NCBI RefSeq assembly: GCF_021134715.1
Contig: NC_060024.1
Span: 7,440,001-7,504,000, forward strand
Source of the DNA: Daphnia pulex
Lineage: Eukaryota > Arthropoda > Branchiopoda > Diplostraca > Daphniidae
Length of the DNA: 64,000 nt
Direction: 5' to 3'
A program made the translations under genes and the position numbers. Shown piece by piece: positions 55,861 to 64,000 of the stretch. Every line of letters begins with the position of its first letter. The first letter of the stretch is position 1. The notes under the pieces are model-generated. The model was not told where the DNA came from, searched no databases, and worked only from the letters and a program-made list of their open reading frames with translations.

Positions 55861-57899
55861 AGCAAACATAACAGCAAGCGTCGCAGCACCGCCGGCTGCT
55901 TCAGCTATGGTATGGTAATGTCTGCGGGAGAACACACGTATTAGGCAGCAGAGAATGTTTTGGGTGTCGTAGTTGCTCTCTATAGGTTAGCCGTATTTTA
56001 GTTATAAAGCTGGATTGAAATTTACTTAAGTATTTTTGAATGATAATTGATAGCTTTGCTGCACAAAAATTTGAAGTGAGAGACTTTAAATACTTTACTT
56101 TTCACCTGCGGATCCAGATTGGTATCGAGTCCGGAACACCAAGTTCAATTGGTTATATTCCACAGAACCGAGTTCAGGTATTATTTCGGTACGACGATAA
56201 TTATTGGTAACCTTATGTTTTCTTTAAAATTTACTTTTCCTCCCCATTTCAAAATGACAAGAGAATTTTTCTTTTTTAAAAAGGATTTCATATTCTCCAA
56301 AAAAATTATCGTACAGAGAAAAGAAAAAAATTCTCACTGCTAAGCTATGTCTTTTTTTCGTCTTGATTAAAAATGGAGAAGATTCTGTACTCTTCTTCTT
56401 TTCTATATATATCCCAATCTATCCATCTATTGTGGTATTTGATCGTGGGTTAGGTCAGTCGCAGGTTGGCAGTTCTGGCTTCTGGCTATTCTGCTCACAA
56501 CAACAACAACGCAACCACCGTTTGCATAGAGTATGTAAAAGTGATCTTCGATCAGAGAATTACAGACCAGGGTTCATATCACTCAACAAGTCTGTAACAA
56601 ATTACGTTACATATCAATCTTAAGTAAAACTATAGACATAAAACAAATTGGCGTCAGAGTATTCAATAGAAACATTAGGAATTTACACCACAATAGGCCC
56701 ACCCGTCCACAACTAAAAAAGATTATGAAACACGAAGAAGACAAAAAACACTGCCGGCGAAACATACGTTTGTAGAAATTCTATAGTTTAAAGAAAAAAA
56801 TTCCTCCGATACGGCTGGCATCTTCGTAAAGCGTGATTAAATATTCCATTTTACACTGACAGCTGACACTATAATTTTTAAAATTTAAAAACTAGTTGGC
56901 TCGTTATAACTTATAACATAAGTAACTTATAACCACACCACACATTCAGAGTAGTGCGATGTGCAATTTTTTTAATTGATTGAGAAGAAGACTGAGGAAA
57001 AAGAAGCAGAAAAAGAAATGTGGCCGTTCCAGATGCGTGTGCCGTCTTCCTCTTTTTTTTGTTTTGTTTATAGTTTGAGACGCATACAGACATCCTACCG
57101 GTTTCTCATTTTGTGAAAAAAAAGAAGAAAAAAAAGAAAAGACGTAGATGACTCATGTTTATAGGCGTGTTTAGGGAATAGAGGCCGGAATTTCATATCT
57201 GGTCAGTTGTTGACCGCAATCTGGGAAAGAAACAAATAAAAAGAGTCGAAGCTTTTTTTCTGGCAACGCTAAGGTGATGCGAAGGGATTTTTTATTCAGA
57301 AAGCGGCCAAGGACTTAATACACAAATTCGAAGCTATTCATTTCTGTAATTAATCTTCCTTCGGCTCAAATTTTTTAAAATCCCCCCCCCCCTCAAAAAT
57401 GATGAAAAAAAGGTCTGGGCAATATTTAAAAAGCCCAAAAAGAAATTATAGTACTCAAATTCTTATTGGAGAGCGTGTGGTGCAATAATCTGAAAACAAC
57501 ATACACACACTAATACTTTATATTGCTCAAGACACAAGGGCAGTGTCTATATTTAGGGGTGCATAATTTTTCCTCTAAAAAAAACCACAAAAACAAAACG
57601 TTTCCTTTTTCTTCTCTTCCAGTCTAAAACACTTCCACCCTTCGAAAAAAGCCTGATAATAAAAACAAAAAAGAAATAATACGACTTTGAAGTTTTTTTA
57701 CGTCCGGCAAAGCCATTTAAAAGTTCAATCTACAAAATGAAGAAGGCATTATAATGACGCAATTATACATTTTATTCAATTTTATTTTATTCAAACGATG
57801 ATCGAGTGAAATCATTTTTTTTAAATTTTATTATACACCAGATTTCTTTCTTTTATAAAATAAATACTATCGAGACCTACAAACCAACATAAAGGTTGG
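55861..57899. other. No gene recognised
   Basis: AT-rich sequence with a C10 run near 57385 and many A/T runs. Short frames (56119-56343, 56363-56623) have no domain. I see nothing to annotate. Confidence 0.4.
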
Positions 57900-57949
57900 G
57901 ATTATTGAGCTCACTCTCTCCGGTCGTGATTCATGGGAGAACTTATATT

Positions 57950-59815
57950 ATCTGTCAGATAATAATCGGCTTCGCGTGTGTGCACACATTGTTTTGCAGG
58001 CGATTCAAAGTGACTTTGGGTTAATTGTGGGTAGCCCTCGGATGCTTTGATGTTAAGGTAATATACGGCTTCCTTTCCAAATCACCTTCCCTCCATGATA
58101 ATTTCTTTATTGCGGGAGAACATGACAGTGTTGAAGGCAAACTGAAATTCTACACCAGCATCAGTGGCTGACCAAATCGAGTAGAGGTTGATGCTTTGGC
58201 CGGGGACAAGGAGCAATCCTCTCATGATTCCTTTGAAAAAAAAAAAAATATCACTTATTACGGACACGTTCATTATATAAAGGATTCAGTCACATTACCC
58301 TCGAGGGTAATTCCATTGAACGTGACTTTCAAAGACACATCTCCTTGTCCTGAAACCGCAAGTTTTGCTTCTCGAATTCCAAACACCATCTAGCGTTCTG
58401 GTTCAGCCGGAACAAAATTGACAAGGAGGTCCCGGTTGCCTGTAATATGTTGCGTTGCCCCTGAGTCAGCGAACCCCTCAGTGGGATTGTTAATTCTCTC
58501 TGATGTAGCAGCAGAATAGCTATATCCCCTAAGTCTTCCGTGTTCCTCTCTCCTAGGATTTTCTTTTTGCGCTGTGCTCGACTATTATTGTCGTTGCCGT
58601 TATGATGTTCCCGGCCTTCTTGGTAAAGATTTTTATTGCAGTAGTCGCGGCCACCTTTACGGTCACGAATTCACGATCACGCTCCTCCCTCCTTCGGTTG
58701 TTGTCGCTTCGGCTCCAAGTCCTCTTTTTGTCTTCCACCTTCGTCTCTTTCTGCTACGGTCATCATCTTCTTCCTCCCTTTGTCTTTTTAACTTCCGTTT
58801 GTAGTCTCTACAGTTGGATCTTATGTTACTTGTGTCGCCACACTCCCAGCATGCCCGGGTGGCTCTGCCCTTCTCATCTTTTTCATTTCGGAGTTCAAAG
58901 GATTGGACATTGGGCTCGGAACGGTTCGTAGGGTGGACTCTTTTACTGATAAGGGCGTCGGATTCTTTCTCGCTCTCATTAATTGATTTTTCCATCTGGA
59001 CGAGGCAAGTATTAAAATTCCTCAGCGTCCTCTCAGCAGCGACCGTGCTCTCCAATTCTGCCTTGAAGATAAGCTTCAAGCTCGGTGCCAGCGACATGGT
59101 ATCCTTGAAAATGATTTGGTCATCTAGGAGGATGATCCTGTTGATTGCTCTCAGGCGAGATACGACCTGTTCGATTTCAGTAACGAACTCCACAACTGTC
59201 TATCCAGGTAAGAACTTGCACCCATAGAACTGGCTCCATAGTAGAAGGGAACTATCGGCGGCAGATTCAGAGTAAGCTGTCTCCATTTTCGTCCACATTT
59301 CTTGACCTGAGGTGCAGGACATCAACAGTCTTGACTTCTCCTCCTTGATGGACGAAAAGATTATTCACATTTCCAGGGTATTTCTTGTTTCCCACGCACT
59401 GATGTCCGCAGCGTTTGCGTTTTCCTGTGGAAGAACAAAGGAATTCTTGAGTATGGCTGTAATCAGACTACCAGTGTACAATATCATTGTCCTCATCTCA
59501 CACTCTCAGTGTGGAAATAAATCCTCTGTTCTCACACTGTCAGTGTGGTAAGCCTCTATTTACACACAACACTACCGGTGAATGTGTGTTCCAATATACG
59601 GAGGCGTTCAGCAGATAAAAGCATATTACTAAATTCACAAGGTTAATTAAACCTACCGCTAGTAGTTTAGGCTTGGGTTCAGTAGGACTCACGATGCCCC
59701 AGAGTTCTTCACTTTGGATAGCCAGTTTGATACCAAACTGCCATGAATTGAAGTTAGTCCCATCAAAGTGCAACCCAGTGTATGGGGGTCTTCCATCTTG
59801 TCTTGGCTCAGGCAT
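57950..59815 (-). pseudogene. Copia-type retrotransposon gag-protease, degenerate
   Basis: Minus strand from ATG at 59815: MPEPRQDGRPPYTGLHFDGT then NFNSWQFGIKLAIQSEELWG, a copia-type gag opening. At about 59420-59220 and 59193-58663 the UBN2-type gag continues (FVTEIEQVVSRLRAINRIIL). A zinc-knuckle-like CWECGDTSNIRSNC follows, with Asn replacing the knuckle His. At about 58490 comes the aspartic protease motif ADSGATQHITGNRDLLVNF, then MRGLLLVPGQSINLYSI (58216-58166). Several stops and frame changes occur, with an insertion of repetitive CACACTCTCAGTGTGG-type sequence at about 59440-59640. Integrase, RT and RNase H are missing here. The upstream LTR-like repeat is at 60009-60908. Confidence 0.8.
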
Positions 59816-60008
59816 TTTGCACTTTTGAAAGAAACCAGCGGTCGATTGGAGGTATTCATTGGGCGCCAAGCAGAGGGGGGATGCCCAGATTACTCTAACA
59901 GATAAATTTGCCTTCCTCAAAGAAGAGAGATGTTCTGCAAGAGGATAGTCTTGCCATTTCGGTAGTAGAGTCCAACATCATACCTTGAGCTATTCTGCCT
60001 TGATGCGA

Positions 60009-60908
60009 GCGCTAGATAGAGAGGTGGTAATGCGAGATGTGATGGCCTAGCGAAGGCCCCTTTGGAAAAAAGCATAAGATGCCATTGTCGATTCTCTAGA
60101 AAACGCTTCATCACCGGATGCAGCAGTTCAAAACCAAGTGTTGGTGCCACACTTGTAGAATGGTATGTCATGTAGTTCACCACAGGTAAAGCCAGAGAAG
60201 AATTAGTTCCAGAGGGGAGCATCTTAGGCCCTAGTATGCTGGAGATTTTTTGATCCAGTTGGGAACGGGAACATTTGATTTGGATGCATTATTTGTTTAC
60301 ATAACACATTTTGATAGATTTTAGATCAAAAATCGTTTCCAGAAAACAAATTTCTTCTTTAAAAATTTTTCTCAATCACGCATGCATGAAATTTATCAGC
60401 ATTACCTTTCAAATCTCAAAGAAGTTTTAGTTTTATCCTCGGAAATGTAAATATGCCTATAATAATAATTTATGGATAATTTTTGAATAATTTTTTCAAG
60501 ATTCTATGTGAATAAGTTTCTGCATTTCTTCATCAATGGCTAAAGTTTTTTTTTGTTTCTTATATATCCATATAATCCTCCAAGCAGAGTTGGGATGGGG
60601 ATTTGAAGTGTTCAATTGCCATTGTGTGGCAGTTCCATGCATCGTTGAATTAATTCAATTAACGTTATATTAGATCTTATGAGAAGAATTATTAACTAAT
60701 ATTAACAATTAGAGAACAAGTTAAAATAAACACCCAAAATTTCTTTAATTTCCATTTTTAATTTTCGTTTCTCTATTTCAATATTTATCTCTGGAATTAT
60801 TATATTATGCCGGGTATGTTCGGCATGACTGACATGCTGGACATGAGACACTAATCCTTAGAGTGTAGACCGAAGTCGTGAAACACTGATCAGTAGAGCC
60901 TTTTTTGT
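60009..60908 (-). mobile_element. LTR-like repeat, copy 2 (probable 5' LTR of the copia element)
   Basis: About 900 bases similar to 50316-51179, ending about 190 bases upstream (in minus-strand sense) of the copia gag ATG, which is where an LTR plus primer-binding site would be. I could not recognise a primer-binding site or TG...CA ends. Its outer edge at 60908 abuts a collagen-like coding segment. Confidence 0.6.
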
Positions 60909-60912
60909 TACT

Positions 60913-61101
60913 GGAGCTCCTGGTCATCCTGGCGCAACCGGAGAAAAAGGCAAACATGGCAATCATGGTGCACCTGGAGAGAAAGGTGAAAAGGGCGACA
61001 CGGGAGAAAAAGGAGAAAGTGGCGACGATGGCAGCAAAGGAGAACCTGGTCGGGATGGACTCAATGGAGCCCCTGGAAAGATTGGATATCCCGGTTTTCC
61101 G
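60913..61101 (+). CDS. Collagen triple-helix fragment
   Basis: Twenty-one uninterrupted Gly-X-Y triplets (starting GAPGHPGATGEKGKHG, later GEKGEKGDTGEKGE and GEPGRDGLNGAPGK). The frame continues through YPGFPVFGPKHFQY to a stop near 61209, or to an unseen splice. There is no start codon, and the 5' side is cut off exactly at the LTR-like repeat edge. Intact Gly periodicity suggests a recently disrupted or still functional exon of a secreted extracellular-matrix collagen. The rest of the gene was not found in the window. Confidence 0.7.
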
Positions 61102-61234
61102 GTTTTCGGACCGAAACACTTCCAGTACTCCCCGATGGTCCCGGGGATCTATAAGCGATCGTTATATCTTTCCATTGCTGTGTATATCGTCATGGTGATA
61201 ACGCGGTGAATTTCAAATTTTTCTTTTTCCTTAC

Positions 61235-61401
61235 CTCGACTAAAACGGAATGACCGGGATCAATTTCCATCTTCGTCAGAAACGAATCCGTCTGTCTCGT
61301 GCGAAAAGCGAAGCTGGCCGACCACGGCAAAACGATGGGCTTGGCGTCTGGCGTGAATATCAAATAGCCGTCGCCGCGAAATTGACTCGAACCTTCGATG
61401 G
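61235..61401 (-). CDS. Laminin-G-like exon, orphan
   Basis: A minus-strand exon between a good acceptor (TTTTGTTACGCAG, at 61402) and donor (GAG|GTAAGG, ending 61235). It reads EGSSQFRGDGYLIFTPDAKP then SASFAFRTRQTDSFLTKMEI then GHSVLVE. The FxGxGY ... FxFRTRQxxxxL pattern is the start of a laminin G / neurexin-type domain, found in Crumbs, Slit, perlecan and similar extracellular proteins. Neighbouring exons were not recognised. Upstream exons would have to lie within or beyond the USP gene on the same strand. Domain assignment fair, gene identity unknown. Confidence 0.55.
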
Positions 61402-61734
61402 CTGCGTAACAAAAAGAACCAAAAACAAAATTTCCACATCAATTCCAGGGAAAGACATTTTTTCGCTGGCATTTATTGAAAGGGGTTTGAATATTTAATT
61501 TTAAAAAAGAAGAACTACAAAAAAAATAAAAAAGGACTTGATGACAACCAGACGACTAATTAAATCAAGTTTTTCCACATACTACCAAAATCCCTTCTTG
61601 ATAAAAAAAAAAACGTAAAACCAAAACGCAATAAAGTAAAATAAAATGAGAGCGACGGTATGGCATGAAATAATTTAAAAAAAAAGAATTGTTGCATTGA
61701 TGGATCGTTGGACTTCACTTACTTCGGGCTTTGT
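61402..61734. other. 3' flank of the USP gene
   Basis: A/T-rich. It contains several TTTATT strings on the plus strand, for example at 61472, that could serve as minus-strand AATAAA signals. No gene was seen. Confidence 0.4.
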
Positions 61735-63906
61735 TTAGGAGCTTTCCAGGTTGGACGACAATGATTCGTTTAGAACGAAAAAAATTATGTAGGCCGCAGC
61801 AGTGTCTTCGTTCCAGGAAGGAAGAGTTGCAACCCGCTTGTCATCAACCACTCGAATAATTCCATCACTTCGTCTACTCTGGCAGATGTAGTGTCCTAGT
61901 AAAAAAGAGGAAGAAAATGTTATTTGCTGACAGACATTGATGTTGAATAAGACTACGTTACCAAACTTCAAACTGTCGTCAAAGTGGGTGATGTTTGCTT
62001 GTAGCACGTATCTGGGACCAGTGCTTCCTTCATCCGCAAAGGGGTGCCAATACTCCGGAAACGCGATATTTTTTCTTATTTTAGCGCCGTTTGCAAACCT
62101 TTTCAGGCTAATACACAGCACTCTGAAGAAAATGACCGCAAACAGCAAAAAAAAATTAATTAACTAATGATACGGAACCAACAAGCGGATTTACCGAGGA
62201 AATTGCGCTCCTACACCTTTCGTCATCGTGGCATTCGAAGGGCCACATCGGGGACATTTCCAGCCCGTAATCGCTTCGTAGGCCAGAAAACTGGAGAAAC
62301 AATCCCCGATGTGCTTTGCGGATGGCGGGATTGGTAAATCCCATACCAATAACGGTTGCGGGGTCTCGGACGAGAATTGGCAGCTAAAACATTGTGATGT
62401 TTCGTTAGAAATTTTTCAATCAAGTAAATCCATTATCATTTTCAAATAATCCATTATCAAATCGCGTTATTTGATAATGAATTTTCCAAGGAAGTTTCTT
62501 GAAAAAGAAAAATTACAAAAAATTTATTACTCACCACTGACAAGTCACTTGTTGATAGATGAGGCTTTCAAAGTTATCCTTGAGGACAGTCGGCATAATC
62601 ATTGGCAGCTCATCGGCCCAGTAGTTAAGAAGCCGCATGAAAAATTCATGGGCATCCTCTTGCCAGCCAAGCCCATATGACGGATCTAACAACTTTGTCT
62701 GCTCTATAAAATCAATGCAATTCACAAAGGATTATTCCATTAGACAAGACATCAAGGGTCATAAAACAAATGATAAATACAGAGTCGCCTGGGGCGGCGT
62801 ACATCATATATTACGTAAATCGATTGTCATGTATTGCCCATAAATCTTTCTATCCCTGCCCACCCACACCACTCTCAAATTTTACAACGTATGTACGCCG
62901 ACAAGAAACAACAATGACGACAACAACTAACCTGTGCGTTTTGTCCACATTTTCCACAACATCTGAATTCCTCTTTGCCATTAATTTTACAAAGTTGGCG
63001 AAAAGAGTAGGCATGGGTTCGGGGATGTCAGGTAGCCGGAACTCAATGTCCAGACAAATCTCCTCTAGAGAAAGAAGTGCTTGGAGGGTGGCGTTGACAT
63101 AGCAACAATTCCGGATGTTGCGGAATCTTTTCATTACCGGGAAAAAAAATGTATATTTATACAACGAATTAATTGAGACAATCACTTGTCCAGTACACCC
63201 TCAATTGCACTGATAAAAAAACCGGATGTTTATACAACTCCGTGTTCTTTGGGGATTAGTGTCTTATGACAGAAAAACCCAAATTGGACATGTTGAATCA
63301 TGACTAAAAGCATTAACCAAATCATTTGGATGAAAATTGTAGGTTGGAAGTGGGGAGATTGACTAATGATTAAAGATAATTTCATCAAGGATTAAGTTGA
63401 ATTGTCGTGTGTCACAGATATGACACCGCAAATTAGTGTGGCAACGGCGTGGAATTTCGGTTGCCGTCAAGCCAGATTCAAAAAATTTGAAAAGCAATGA
63501 AATGTTTGATTGAACAAAAACCAACAATATTGGTCAATCGACATCGCGTTTAAAAATGATGCCGGAAGGCGGGATCGTCACACCAGTGTGCCGGCCAATA
63601 AAACGGGCGCGAATGATGCCAACGGCAACAGCAAACGGAATAAACGAAAAGGCGAAATAAAGAAATAAAATTATGAAATGAGACTCACCCAAACGGAGAT
63701 AGAGACAATGGCGTTACATGTTCACTAGGAAACATTGTCGCGAAATATTTACACCATACGGTGCTGCAGCGAGGTTGGAATCCCGCATAGTACACGTCAA
63801 TAGCCATCTGTTCCGGGCAGGTTGAGTGTAATGGGCAAATAGGGCGCATGGTGATGTGTTGACTATAGTTTTTGCGGGAAGACGAAGGTGAGTGGAAAGA
63901 GCAGCA
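61735..63906 (-). CDS. Ubiquitin-specific protease (peptidase C19), 5' end uncertain
   Basis: Deubiquitinase that cleaves ubiquitin from proteins. Minus-strand exons: 63906-63689, 63126-62932, about 62703-62535, 62383-62195, 62122-61962, 61895-61735. The Cys box spans a splice, giving GFRNIRNCCYVNATLQALL (catalytic Cys before YVN). GLGWQEDAHEFFMRLLN is the QQDAHEF block. WKCPRCG is half of the zinc-binding finger. CISLKRFANGAKIRK and GHYICQSRRSD form the His box, followed by VDDKRV. The C-terminus ends LESS shortly after the domain. All junctions agree in phase except the one between 62932 and 62703 (incoming phase 2, needed phase 1 or 0), so a micro-exon, another donor or a frame break is possible. 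The 63906-63689 exon has an acceptor before it, so the 5' end probably lies further upstream. Confidence 0.85.
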
Positions 63907-64000
63907 CTGCAACACACAAGAAAAATTTAAGCGCACATCATGATTTTTAAGCAGATGGCAAATAAATCCATAGAGCAAATAGCAAAGGCGAGAAGAATGG

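Noticed and set aside
57950..60908. Complete copia element spanning to the LTR-like copy at 50316
   Set aside because: The 7 kb between holds hAT, SH3 and PWWP-like pieces instead of integrase and RT, so the two LTR-like copies are not shown to bound one element.

Overview
The window reads as arthropod nuclear DNA, most likely a branchiopod crustacean such as Daphnia. Genes are broken by many short GT-AG introns. There is a cuticular protein with a Rebers-Riddiford chitin-binding motif, animal-specific families (MICU1, BTB zinc finger, KIND-FERM-PDZ, USP), and a large load of Class I and II transposon debris. No rRNA, recognisable complete tRNA, CRISPR array or bacterial-type operon was seen. 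Exon boundaries were placed by eye from splice consensus and checked by reading-phase continuity.

Layout. 0-7 kb: gene-poor, with a degenerate coding remnant, an AT-rich palindrome pair, an isolated SAM-domain terminal exon on the minus strand, a 202-bp inverted-repeat element and two weak tRNA/SINE-like patches. 7.1-10.7 kb (+): a 12-exon MICU1 homologue (mitochondrial calcium uniporter gatekeeper). 11.5-12.9 kb (-): a 5-exon BTB plus two-C2H2 transcription factor, convergent with MICU1. 15.2-17.6 kb: two pairs of small ORFs for predicted single-pass membrane microproteins, one pair per strand, arranged head to head. This is the most unusual feature of the window.

18.3-27.5 kb (+): a 14-exon KIND-FERM-PDZ gene of PTPN13/FRMPD2 type. 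A complete 4-exon cuticular protein gene lies inside the intron that splits its PDZ domain. 28.5-38.1 kb (+): a second gene with a long low-complexity N-terminus and three PDZ domains. The two neighbours together follow the domain order of vertebrate PTPN13 without the phosphatase, which suggests a split or multi-promoter locus for a cell-cortex scaffold.

40-61 kb: a transposon graveyard. It holds an 823-bp inverted-repeat element, a hAT transposase remnant carrying a TA-flanked Tc1/mariner-type MITE, partial hAT duplicates, copia-type gag/protease and integrase pieces, long LTR-like repeats and fragments of host genes (PWWP-like, Nck-like SH3 with a nonsense codon, collagen). 61.2-64 kb (-): a laminin-G-like exon and the catalytic domain of a ubiquitin-specific protease whose 5' end may lie beyond the window.
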